DNA of 51,691 bases from Oxalobacteraceae bacterium (lineage in GTDB: Bacteria > Pseudomonadota > Gammaproteobacteria > Burkholderiales > Burkholderiaceae_D), in assembly GCA_030698225.1 (NCBI GenBank), contig JAUYNR010000053.1, positions 1-51,691 on the forward strand, written 5' to 3'. A program made the translations under genes and the position numbers. Each line of letters starts with the position of its first letter. Within the stretch, counting starts at the first letter, position 1. A model generated the notes under the pieces. The model was given only the letters and a program-made list of their open reading frames with translations, was not told where the DNA came from and did no database searches. Of this stretch, positions 44,113 through 51,691 are shown one piece after another.

Positions 44113-45927
44113 ATGGCAGCTGATACCGCACAGCAATCTCAAGTTACGCCAAAGGTGGCACCCGGAAAACTGATCGAGATGAACTGGGATCCCATTACAC
44201 GGATCGTCGGCAGCCTCGGTATCTACACCAAGATTGACTTCGAAAACCGCCGTGTCGCCGAATGCTACAGCACTTCGTCGATTTTCCGCGGCTACAGCGT
44301 TTTCATGAAGGGCAAAGACCCGCGCGACGCCCACTTCATCACCAGTCGCATCTGCGGCATCTGCGGCGACAATCACGCCACCTGCTCGGTATATGCGCAG
44401 AACATGGCCTATGGGGTAAAACCACCGGCGATCGCCGAGTGGATCATCAACCTCGGCGAAGCGGCCGAATACATGTTCGACCACAACATATTCCAGGACA
44501 ATATGGTCGGCGTGGACTTTTGTGAGCAGATGGTGAGGGAGACCAATCCCGGCGTCTGGGAAAAAGCCAAAACCACGGAAGCCCCTCACGCTCAGGATCA
44601 TGGCTATCGCACCATCGCCGACATCATGACCGCGTTGAACCCATTCACCGGCGATTTCTACCGCGAAACGTTGCAGATCAGTCGTTTAACGCGCGAGATG
44701 TTCTGTCTGATGGAAGGACGCCACGTGCATCCCTCGACGCTCTATCCAGGCGGGGTCGGTACGGTCCCGACGGTCCAGTTGTTTACCGATTACATCACGC
44801 GACTAATGCGCTACGTCGAGTTCATGAAGAAATGCGTGCCGCTGCACGATGATCTGTTCGATTTTTTCTACGAGGCGCTGCCCGGTTATGAGGAGGTCGG
44901 CAGGCGCCGTATTCTGCTCGGCTGCTGGGGATCATTTCAGGATCCGAAGGTGTGTGATTATGACTACAAGACGATGAGCGATTGGGGCCGCGCGATGTAC
45001 GTTACCCCGGGCGTGGTGGTAGACGGCCAGTTGGTAAGTACAGATTTAGTGGACATCAATCTGAACATACGTATCCTGCTGGGCAGTTCCTATTACGATG
45101 AATGGGCCAATAAGGAGACCTTCGTCAAGACGGATCCACTGGGCAATCAGGTGGACCAGAACCACCCATGGAATCAGACTACCGTACCGAGACCACAAAA
45201 GCGCAACTTCGATAGCAAATACACCTGGGTGATGTCGCCGCGCTGGCTGGACAAACGCACCGGTGACTATCTGGCGCTGGATACCGGGGGCGGCCCCATT
45301 GCGCGTCTGTGGGCGACCGCGTTGGCGGGTTTGGTGGACATCGGCTATATCAAGGCCACCGGGCACAGCGTCAAGATGTATCTGCCAAAATCCGCGCTCA
45401 AGCCTGAGGTCGAGTTCGAGTGGGAGATCCCGAAGTGGAGCAACGCCCTCGAACGTGACCGTGCGCGCACCTATTTTCAAGCGTATGCAGCCTGTGCAGC
45501 ACTGTACTTCGCCGAGCAGGCAATGGCGGAATTACATGCTGGCCACACCAAGACCTTCAGCGAATTCAAGGTACCCAATGACGGTATCGGCTGCGGCTTC
45601 CATGAAGCAGTGCGCGGTGTGTTATCGCATCACTTGGTGATCCGCGACGGAAAAATCGCCAATTATCACCCTTATCCGCCCACACCGTGGAACGCCAGTC
45701 CGCGCGACATCTACGGCACGCCGGGACCATATGAGGACGCAGTACAGAACACCCCGATTTTCGAAGAGAACGGTCCTGACAAGTTTAAGGGCATTGACAT
45801 TATGCGCACGGTGCGTAGCTTTGATCCTTGTCTGCCGTGTGGAGTCCATATGTATGTGGGCAACGGCAAGACGATCGACACCGTGCATGCGCCGACTTTC
45901 GGAGTGGCGCGCAAGGGGGAAGAGTGA
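44113..45927 (+). CDS. hofG: Large subunit of group 1h [NiFe] hydrogenase (HofG/HhyL)
   Basis: 604 residues. Active-site ligands C81 and C84 in RICGICGDNHATCSVY, the group 1h L1 form, and C573 and C576 in DPCLPCGVHMY. A 25-residue extension after H579 is probably cut by the protease at 49323. N-terminal 15 residues are variable. A 69-bp gap follows hofK. The electron acceptor in this organism is not visible from sequence. Confidence 0.94.
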   Translation: MAADTAQQSQVTPKVAPGKLIEMNWDPITRIVGSLGIYTKIDFENRRVAECYSTSSIFRGYSVFMKGKDPRDAHFITSRICGICGDNHATCSVYAQNMAYGVKPPAIAEWIINLGEAAEYMFDHNIFQDNMVGVDFCEQMVRETNPGVWEKAKTTEAPHAQDHGYRTIADIMTALNPFTGDFYRETLQISRLTREMFCLMEGRHVHPSTLYPGGVGTVPTVQLFTDYITRLMRYVEFMKKCVPLHDDLFDFFYEALPGYEEVGRRRILLGCWGSFQDPKVCDYDYKTMSDWGRAMYVTPGVVVDGQLVSTDLVDINLNIRILLGSSYYDEWANKETFVKTDPLGNQVDQNHPWNQTTVPRPQKRNFDSKYTWVMSPRWLDKRTGDYLALDTGGGPIARLWATALAGLVDIGYIKATGHSVKMYLPKSALKPEVEFEWEIPKWSNALERDRARTYFQAYAACAALYFAEQAMAELHAGHTKTFSEFKVPNDGIGCGFHEAVRGVLSHHLVIRDGKIANYHPYPPTPWNASPRDIYGTPGPYEDAVQNTPIFEENGPDKFKGIDIMRTVRSFDPCLPCGVHMYVGNGKTIDTVHAPTFGVARKGEE

Positions 45928-46484
45928 GCGGCTCGGTTGTGCAGCAAGAGCAACGCCGAATCGAGGAATTGATTGCGGCACTTGAGGCAGTCAAGGACCC
46001 GGAAGCCCGAGAATGCGCGAAGCAACTGGTGCAGGGAGTTCTGGAGCTGCATGGAGCAGGGCTCGCGCGTCTGCTGACTATCTTGGTGGACGCCAGCGCG
46101 TCCGGTCAGGCGACAGTCGAGACGCTGGCGCAGGATGAATCCGTAAGCGCCCTGTTGTTGCTGCACGGATTGCATCCGCTGGAGTTGGCAGAGCGTGTTC
46201 GACAGGCGATCGAAAAAATGCGTGCGTCGTTGGGCGTGCAGGGGATTGGGATTGAGTTGTTGATCGTTGGCGAAGAAGTGGTGCGAGTTAAGCTCTCCGG
46301 CAATGGGCAAGGGAAAAATTTATCTGCGACGCGGCTAAGGCGCGAAATCGAAGACGCAATTTTTACGCTGGCTCCCGAGGTCGCCGCGATTGAGATTGAG
46401 AATCTTCCTGATGCTAATGTGCACGCAATGAAATTTGTGCCTGCCTCAACGCTACGAACAAACCGTAAGGGCGTTGGCCCTTGA
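45924..46484 (+). CDS. NifU-like domain protein of the group 1h locus
   Basis: 186 residues from GTG 45924, overlapping the hofG stop (GTGA). N-terminal helical part (about 1-85). The C-terminal part (LRREIEDAIFTLAPEVAAIEIENL) resembles the NifU C-terminal fold, but the CxxC that binds FeS in true NifU is not seen. Such proteins are regularly found after group 1h large subunits and may help FeS or active-site assembly. Domain assignment is by pattern and position. Confidence 0.7.
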   Translation: MSGSVVQQEQRRIEELIAALEAVKDPEARECAKQLVQGVLELHGAGLARLLTILVDASASGQATVETLAQDESVSALLLLHGLHPLELAERVRQAIEKMRASLGVQGIGIELLIVGEEVVRVKLSGNGQGKNLSATRLRREIEDAIFTLAPEVAAIEIENLPDANVHAMKFVPASTLRTNRKGVGP

Positions 46485-46644
46485 GTTTGCTGTGTATGTA
46501 AGGGGTGCTGGGAAGATTTGCGGTTAAGTCCCAGCAAGTGTTTTCTTATTGGATCAAATTGATGGCCCTGCCATGGTGCGTGCTGGCGAAATGAAGTATA
46601 GCGACGGCGGGAAAACCAACTACCCGATATCTAGGAGGTTGAAG

Positions 46645-47292
46645 TTGAGCGCAATTTCATCACGGTCAGAAGGATGGGTGGCCGGACTACGCCGGTTTGC
46701 GCGCGCTACAGTGCCAGCTTTGCGGTGCGAAATGTGCAGCGCTGCCCTCCTTTCCGAGCACCAGCACCTTATGGAAACCTCCAAGCGCCAGTTGCTATGC
46801 TGCTGCCAGGCGTGCGCGGTGCTGTTTGGCAACCATGATGTCGGTAAATACCGCTTGATACCACGGCGTAGTGCGCGCTTATTGGGTTCCGTTTTTCTCA
46901 TGACCGATGCGCAGTGGGACGCCTTGCTGATTCCCATTAACATCGCATTTTTTTTTAAAAGTTCATCTGAGTCCAGAGTGATTGCCCTCTACCCGAGCCC
47001 GGCAGGGGCGACCGAATCGTTGCTCGATCTTGCGGCATGGGAAGAGCTGGAAGCGGACAACCCGGTGCTAGCGGAGATGGAACCGGATGTGGAGGCGCTC
47101 TTGGTCAACCGTGCGGACGGTGCGCGCGACTATTACCGAGTTTCCATAGACCAGTGTTATGCGCTGGTAGGCCTGATTCGTGCTCGATGGCGCGGCCTGT
47201 CCGGCGGCTCAGAGACGTGGGATGCTATTCGCGAATTTTTCGCTGGACTCAAGACCGGCGCAAGTGCCTCGGGGATGGGATGTCATGCCTGA
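46645..47292 (+). CDS. DUF5947-like protein of the group 1h locus
   Basis: 215 residues from TTG 46645, chosen for the AGGAGG six bases upstream; an ATG at 46561 would add 28 residues. N-terminal cysteines CEMC and LLCCCQACAVLF (about 28-58) look like a zinc or FeS site. A central PINIAFFFKSSSESRVIALYPSPAGATES segment and YYRVSIDQCYALVGLIR are typical of this family, found beside group 1h hydrogenases in actinobacteria. Role unknown; probably maturation. Overlaps the next gene by 8 bp. Confidence 0.7.
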   Translation: MSAISSRSEGWVAGLRRFARATVPALRCEMCSAALLSEHQHLMETSKRQLLCCCQACAVLFGNHDVGKYRLIPRRSARLLGSVFLMTDAQWDALLIPINIAFFFKSSSESRVIALYPSPAGATESLLDLAAWEELEADNPVLAEMEPDVEALLVNRADGARDYYRVSIDQCYALVGLIRARWRGLSGGSETWDAIREFFAGLKTGASASGMGCHA

Positions 47293-47932
47293 TCTCAGCT
47301 TCCGAGTCCAAAGCGTGGAAGTCGTTCGATACGCGGCTACGCCATTGCTCAAGTTCAAGCTGCACGTAGTCGATGCCGCCGCCGAAGAAGAGGTCGCAAA
47401 TGTCATGTTGCAATGCCAAGTCCAGATAGAGGCTCCACGGCGCGATTATGCACCTGGCGAACAAGAAGGATTACGGGAGTTATTCGGCGAAGCGCAACGC
47501 TGGAGCCAGACGTTACGCACGCTGCTATGGACGCATGCCAGCGTATTAATCCCGGGTTTCCAAGGTAGTTGTGTGGTGGAGCTACTGATTCCGTGCACCT
47601 ACGACTTCAACGTAGCTGCTGTCAAGTTTTTTTACGCCCTTGAACACGGGGAAGTACCGCTTTCATTCCAGTTCAGCGGAACCGTTTTTTACCGAGGGAA
47701 AAACGCAATGTTGCAGGTGGGCCAGATCTCCTGGAGCAAGGAGGCTCGCTTTCGGCTTCCGGTAAAGGTGTGGCAGGAAATGATGGATCACTATTACCCG
47801 AACAGCGCGTGGTTATGCTTGAATCGTGACGTGTTCGATCGGCTTTACAGGTACAAGATGCGCTGCGATCTGGTGTCCTGGGAGCAAACACTAGAAAGCT
47901 TGCTCGATGCCATTAAGGAGAACGTGCCATGA
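47285..47932 (+). CDS. DUF6084-like protein of the group 1h locus
   Basis: 215 residues, starting at ATG 47285 (MPDLSFRVQSVEVV). Mostly predicted beta strands; conserved segments LKFKLHVVDA, LRTLLWTHASVLIPGF, VELLIPCTYDFNVAAVKFFYAL and PLSFQFSGTVFY. The family accompanies actinobacterial group 1h hydrogenases. No catalytic motif or membrane segment is seen. Tight coupling with both neighbours suggests a shared complex. Confidence 0.7.
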   Translation: MPDLSFRVQSVEVVRYAATPLLKFKLHVVDAAAEEEVANVMLQCQVQIEAPRRDYAPGEQEGLRELFGEAQRWSQTLRTLLWTHASVLIPGFQGSCVVELLIPCTYDFNVAAVKFFYALEHGEVPLSFQFSGTVFYRGKNAMLQVGQISWSKEARFRLPVKVWQEMMDHYYPNSAWLCLNRDVFDRLYRYKMRCDLVSWEQTLESLLDAIKENVP

Positions 47933-49326
47933 GCTTCACGTCGGTCGCAAGCATCGTCAACGCCGTGCTCTATGAGGGATACATGCTCTATCCCTATCGT
48001 CCGTCGTCGGTGAAGAATCGGCAACGCTGGACATTCGGGGGAGTCTATCCGCAAGCGTTCAGCGTCGCTCATGGTGGAAGCGAACCTTGGACCTTACAGA
48101 CTCAGTGTCTGATGCTGGGCGGGCCGGACACGCTGCTTGAGGCGAAGCCCGGGTTCTTGCATCTGGTTGAGCGAGAGGCCGGCGAACTGGCTGCGCCGCT
48201 GTCGGAATGGCCGCAGCCGGAGGAGCCACCATACCGCAGGGTCGAAGTGTTGGCGATCGATGCGCAGCGCTTCTATACGTGGCAAGAGTCGGTGGAACGA
48301 CAGGTGGTCATCGCGCCCATGCGCCTCGGTGAACTCGCCAATGTAGGGCGGCGGATACCATTTGCGTTTTTGGGGTCGCGTGAGCTGGAACCGTTACGTA
48401 ACACTAGCGGTGCAGTAGTCGGCCTGCTGGCGCGCACGCAGTTGCGTGTCGAGGGGATCGTGGAGTTGCGCGCAGAAGCGGTAGCCGAGCACACGTTCCG
48501 GATCACAGTCAAGCTCATGAACCTTACCCCGATTGCGGCGGCGCACAGCATTAGCCGCGATGCGGCTACGCTGCAGGCACTGGCGTCTTGCCACATCATC
48601 CTCAATGTGTCCGATGGTGAGTTCTTGTCCTTAATCGATCCTCCGGAGTCGCTTGCCGCGGCTGCGGCTGCGGCTGCGTGCGAAAACATTGGCGTCTGGC
48701 CAGTTCTGGTGGGTGCAGAAGGGAGCTACGACACCATGCTGGCATCGCCGATTATCCTTTACGATTATCCGCAGATCGCCCCCGAAAGTCCCGGCGATCT
48801 GTTTGATGCCACTGAGATTGACGAGATACTCACTTTACGCATCCTCACCATGACTGAACAGGAAAAGCGCGAAATGGCCGCGGTGGACCAGCGATCGCGC
48901 GCCCTGTTAGAGAGAACCGAGAGGCTTACCAACGAGCAACTGCAAAGGCTGCATGGCATGTTGCGCAGTTTAAAACAAGTAGATTGCTCGAGTGAAGCTA
49001 TGAGCCCGACTATTAAAGCGCCTTGGGAAGAATTGGACAACAAGCCGCGGCTGACTTACTTGCGGGTCAAGGGGGTCGATCTGCAGATCGGCGATCAGGT
49101 GCGACTGCGGCCGCGAGGCAACGCCGACATTTTTGATCTGGCGCTGTCTGGCAAAGTCGCAACCATCGAATCTTTCGAGCGCGATTTTGACGACCGCGTG
49201 CACGTGGCCGTCACTCTGGACGACGACCCGGGTAGGGACATGGGACTAGAGCGTATGCCTGGCCATCGTTTCTTCTTTTCGCCAGATGAGGTCGAGCCCG
49301 TCGTACAACAGGAGTCGCGAGCATGA
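47929..49326 (+). CDS. Uncharacterised 465-aa protein of the group 1h locus
   Basis: Starts by ATGA overlap and ends overlapping the protease gene. Not recognised as a named family. Visible: conserved-looking N terminus LYEGYMLYPYRPSSVKNRQRW, a long beta-rich region with repeated 'E-x-x-V' strands (about 95-220), an Ala run (about 243-250), a helical part with TMTEQEKREMAAVD (about 305), and a C-terminal small barrel (LQIGDQVRLRP...DLALSGKVATIE...VHVAVTLDDDPG). No metal motif, signal peptide or membrane helix. Its position inside the operon argues for a hydrogenase-specific assembly or structural role. Confidence 0.7.
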   Translation: MSFTSVASIVNAVLYEGYMLYPYRPSSVKNRQRWTFGGVYPQAFSVAHGGSEPWTLQTQCLMLGGPDTLLEAKPGFLHLVEREAGELAAPLSEWPQPEEPPYRRVEVLAIDAQRFYTWQESVERQVVIAPMRLGELANVGRRIPFAFLGSRELEPLRNTSGAVVGLLARTQLRVEGIVELRAEAVAEHTFRITVKLMNLTPIAAAHSISRDAATLQALASCHIILNVSDGEFLSLIDPPESLAAAAAAAACENIGVWPVLVGAEGSYDTMLASPIILYDYPQIAPESPGDLFDATEIDEILTLRILTMTEQEKREMAAVDQRSRALLERTERLTNEQLQRLHGMLRSLKQVDCSSEAMSPTIKAPWEELDNKPRLTYLRVKGVDLQIGDQVRLRPRGNADIFDLALSGKVATIESFERDFDDRVHVAVTLDDDPGRDMGLERMPGHRFFFSPDEVEPVVQQESRA

Positions 49327-49850
49327 GTGGCGTCCTGATCGCGGGTCTCGGCAATGTGTTTCTCGGTGACGATGGATTCGGCGTCGAGGTGGCGCAGCGC
49401 ATGCGCGCCCGCCCTCTGCCGGCGGGCGTGCACGTGGAGGATTTCGGAATCCGCGGCATCGACTTGACTTACGCGCTGCTCGATGGCGTCGATGCGGCGA
49501 TTCTGGTCGATGCCACGCAGCGCGGCGGGCCGCCAGGCAGCCTGTACGTAATCGAACCGCAGCCTGAGAGCGAGACGCAACCGTCAGCGTTGCTGTTCTC
49601 GCCCCACGAGATGGACCCGGGTAAAGTGCTGCGCGTGGTGAACCTGCTGGGCGGCGCGTGTGAGCGCATTGTGCTGGTGGGTTGCGAGCCCGAGAGTTTT
49701 GGGACGGAAGCCGAGCAGGAGGGGAGGATAGGTTTGAGCGAGCCGGTTGCAGCAGCTGTGGACAAGGCGATCGAGCTGATTGAATCAATGCTTGCCCACG
49801 CGCTGCAGGCTAACAACATGCCGAGCAATCGGCGCGTCATTGAAATATAA
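49323..49850 (+). CDS. Hydrogenase maturation protease for HofG
   Basis: 175 residues, HybD-type fold. GLGNVFLGDDGFGVEVA has the metal-site region with Asp (D16/D17) instead of the usual Glu, LVDATQRGG the second acidic residue, and FSPHEMDPG the His. It should remove the HofG extension. ATGA overlap with the previous gene. Confidence 0.88.
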   Translation: MSGVLIAGLGNVFLGDDGFGVEVAQRMRARPLPAGVHVEDFGIRGIDLTYALLDGVDAAILVDATQRGGPPGSLYVIEPQPESETQPSALLFSPHEMDPGKVLRVVNLLGGACERIVLVGCEPESFGTEAEQEGRIGLSEPVAAAVDKAIELIESMLAHALQANNMPSNRRVIEI

Positions 49851-49871
49851 AATTTTTAGAAGAAGACAGGC

Positions 49872-49967
49872 ATGAAAAAAATTTTTCGGTTCGTGACAAT
49901 CCCCTTGGCCCTCATTGCGTCGGTGTTGAAAGATATCAAGCGCTACATAAGGATCCGCAACATGTAA
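49872..49967 (+). CDS. 31-aa DUF6893-like microprotein
   Basis: Starts ATG 49872 after AGAAGACAGG; one hydrophobic helix (FVTIPLALIASVL) then a basic tail ending KRYIRIRNM. Small proteins of this type, with a basic RYLRIR-like ending, occur in actinobacterial hydrogenase loci. Probably a single-span membrane peptide that might tether the hydrogenase to the membrane. Short, so easily missed by gene finders. Confidence 0.6.
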   Translation: MKKIFRFVTIPLALIASVLKDIKRYIRIRNM

Positions 49968-50263
49968 CCGTACGCCCCCACGGCAACGGGCTGCGCACCG
50001 ATTCAAGGACCTTTGCGGCATGATACACGAAGAAGGTTTCAGTATTAATACGCTACGCCGAGTGGTGCATCTCGGTGCCTCCGATAAGCTGTTCATCAGA
50101 GATGATGCGACCGTTATGTTGGCTGCTGGACGTGCGGCAGTCGTCCGGCGAAGTGATCGGGGAGCCGCTAGGCGTGGTGCTGTTGTCCACGGTGTTCGGT
50201 GGTGAGCGCTTCGTCGACACGCTGGTGGGCGAGTAGTTACCGCAGATTTGTTGAGGAGGCGAT
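49968..50263 (+). other. Gap with possible frameshifted small gene
   Basis: A frame starting at ATG 50020 (MIHEEGFSINTLRRVVHLGASDKLFIRDD) appears to continue in the next frame as SSGEVIGEPLGVVLLSTVFGGERFVDTLVGE, ending at TAG 50236. Both pieces look protein-like. The composition is unlike noncoding DNA, so this may be a decayed or mis-sequenced small gene between the microprotein and hypA. Confidence 0.4.
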
Positions 50264-50593
50264 ATGCATGAGCTAGGAATCACCCAGAGCATCGTGGAAA
50301 TCTGCTCCGCGCAAGCAGCAGGTGCCAGGGTGATCCGGGTGACGTTGGAGATCGGCAAGCTTTCGGCGGTTCTGCCGGATGCTATCCGATTTTGTTTTGA
50401 TGTATGCACACAGGGTACCGAGCTAGATGGGACGCAACTCCAGATCGTCGAGGTTCCAGGTCGGGGACGCTGCCGACGGTGCGGATGTGAAATGTGCATG
50501 GACGACTTTTTAGCAAGCTGCACTTGCGGCTCGATCGATATCCAGTGCGTCGCCGGAGAAACACTCAGGATCAAGGAAATGGAGGTGGTGTGA
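50264..50593 (+). CDS. hypA: HypA, second copy (group 1h locus)
   Basis: 109 residues. MHELGI with the Ni-binding His2, and a zinc site in CRRCGCEMC and CTCG. Ribosome site GAGGAGG at 50252-50258. Likely dedicated to HofG; the first copy is at 19373-19720. Confidence 0.94.
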   Translation: MHELGITQSIVEICSAQAAGARVIRVTLEIGKLSAVLPDAIRFCFDVCTQGTELDGTQLQIVEVPGRGRCRRCGCEMCMDDFLASCTCGSIDIQCVAGETLRIKEMEVV

Positions 50594-51429
50594 TGTGTAC
50601 GATCTGCGGTTGTTCCGATGACGCCAACGTGCGCGTGGTCGGCCTCGAAAATGGCCAGATTATTGAGGCGCACCAGCACCAGCATGAGCATGAGCATGAG
50701 CATTCCGATCGTAGCGAACATGACGAGCACGCGGCTCATCGTCATGCGATCCCGCACGGCACCACCGTGACTCTGGAGATGGATATTTTGGCGAAGAACA
50801 ACAGACTAGCTGAGCGCAATCGTGGCTGGTTCGCGGGTCGCGATATTCTTGCGCTTAACTTGGTAAGCTCACCCGGCTCCGGCAAGACCACTCTTCTCGA
50901 ACGGACCATCCTCGACCTGAGTAGTCAGTTGCCGATCAGCGTGATCGGTGGCGACCAAGAGACTGCAAACGACGCCCGGCGCATTGGTGCAACTGGTTGT
51001 AAAGTGGTACAAATCAACACCGGGACCGGCTGCCATCTGGACGCGGAGATGCTGGCGCGTGGCCTGCGCCAGCTCGACCCGCCGTTTAACTCCATCGTAA
51101 TGATCGAAAACGTGGGCAACCTAGTTTGCCCCGCGCTGTTTGATTTGGGCGAACGGGCCAAAATCGTAGTTCTCTCGGTGACTGAGGGCGAAGACAAGCC
51201 CATCAAATATCCGCACATGTTTCGCGCAGCCCAGTTGATGATCCTCAATAAGATCGACTTGTTGCCTCACCTCGAATTTAACGTGGAGCGCTGCGTCGAC
51301 TATGCGCGCCAAGTCAATCCTCGTATCCAGGTCATACTGCTATCCGCGCTGAAAGGCGACGGACTTGAACAGTGGTATGACTGGTTGCGGGCAGAGTTCA
51401 GTAGCGGCGAGCAGATGCCGATCACGTAG
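50593..51429 (+). CDS. hypB: HypB, second copy (group 1h locus)
   Basis: 278 residues. CTICGC N-terminal motif, His-rich stretch (about 27-52), P-loop [34 protein letters not shown] and NKID. Shorter than the first HypB and lacking its internal His insertion. Start overlaps the hypA stop (TGATG). Delivers Ni with HypA. Confidence 0.95.
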   Translation: MCTICGCSDDANVRVVGLENGQIIEAHQHQHEHEHEHSDRSEHDEHAAHRHAIPHGTTVTLEMDILAKNNRLAERNRGWFAGRDILALNLVSSPGSGKTTLLERTILDLSSQLPISVIGGDQETANDARRIGATGCKVVQINTGTGCHLDAEMLARGLRQLDPPFNSIVMIENVGNLVCPALFDLGERAKIVVLSVTEGEDKPIKYPHMFRAAQLMILNKIDLLPHLEFNVERCVDYARQVNPRIQVILLSALKGDGLEQWYDWLRAEFSSGEQMPIT

Positions 51430-51632
51430 GAGATGGAGCGTGTGGGGCGCGCTACTGTTGGGGATGCTGATCGTGAGGCACGCCATGGGGTTCTGATAAT
51501 CATATACACGTTTTAGGCAGCCTTGTTCATCGCCTGGAAGGCGGACAGCGGTAAGGGCTCCATGAACTACAGACTTGTGGTTTGATCCCAATTTCTGCAT
51601 GCTTGCAACATCAAAATTTAGATGGAGCCAGT
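51430..51632. other. Short stretch after hypB
   Basis: A GTG-started frame encodes a short hydrophobic peptide (VWGALLLGMLIVRHAMGF), probably chance. A hypF or hypC would be expected next in the locus, but none is seen before the IS begins. Confidence 0.35.
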
Positions 51633-51691
51633 ATGAAGATGGGAACGGGATTCTGGGCGGGGCACGTGGCGGCAGCCAAACTCCAAGGGGG
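51633..51691 (+). CDS. Start of a probable IS66-type accessory gene, cut by window end
   Basis: ATG 51633 opens a frame MKMGTGFWAGHVAAAKLQG that runs off the end. This resembles the N terminus of IS66-type TnpA helix-turn-helix proteins. Only 19 residues are visible, so the call is tentative. Confidence 0.4.
   Translation, partial: MKMGTGFWAGHVAAAKLQG

Noticed and set aside
42982..45927. Group 2a (Huc-like) hydrogenase
   Set aside because: The RICGICGDNHATCS motif, the CxxD proximal motif and the subunit lengths (353 and 604 residues) fit group 1h better.

Overview
The window looks like a betaproteobacterial hydrogen-metabolism island. The strongest clue is gene order: hoxKGZMLOQRTV-hypABFCDEX-hoxABC-hoxJ is the arrangement known from Cupriavidus (Ralstonia) and related hydrogen oxidisers. 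I cannot fix the genus, or say whether this is chromosome or megaplasmid. Insertion sequences (ISs) and decayed mobile DNA lie between almost all modules.

Layout. 1-4.1 kb: AT-rich mobile debris, with a decayed transposase, an unrecognised acidic-tailed protein, an AlpA-like regulator and a filamentous-phage type replication initiator with an in-frame stop. It ends at a 3' fragment of a tRNA-Thr(CGU) gene that could be an attachment site. 4.4-6.7 kb: a toxin-antitoxin pair and an intact IS3-family element. 7.0-27.8 kb, minus strand: the membrane-bound group 1d uptake hydrogenase (hoxKGZ), its maturation genes, the full hyp set with hypX, and the regulators hoxA, hoxBC (group 2b H2 sensor), nikR and hoxJ. 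28.7-34.4 kb, minus strand: a group 3d NAD-reducing hydrogenase operon (hoxFUYHWI), visibly richer in A/T. 35.4-42.7 kb: two nickel transporters (hupE, hoxN), an ompW-like porin and broken mobile DNA (IS1380, serine recombinase, group II intron, IS3). 43.0-51.4 kb, plus strand: a group 1h ('actinobacterial type', high-affinity) hydrogenase with a NifU-like protein, DUF5947, DUF6084, an uncharacterised 465-aa protein, a protease, a 31-aa microprotein and its own hypA and hypB. The window ends in what is probably the start of another IS.

How it works together. NikR, HoxN and HupE manage nickel. Hyp proteins build the NiFe(CN)2CO centre, with HypX supplying CO in air. HoxBC, HoxJ and HoxA sense H2 and act on sigma-54 promoters. 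Three [NiFe] enzymes then use H2: respiratory (HoxKGZ), NAD-reducing (HoxFUYH) and high-affinity (HofKG).

Most striking observation: about 500 bp covering the hoxK start and its sigma-54 promoter is duplicated at 34.5-35.0 kb, directly upstream of hoxF. A third, degraded copy lies at 41.0-41.75 kb upstream of ompW. The copy upstream of hoxF keeps a good -24/-12 promoter, but its hoxK leader has lost the twin-arginine motif. This looks like promoter capture that placed the NAD-reducing hydrogenase under HoxA control. I also see a candidate NikR operator directly upstream of hoxN.
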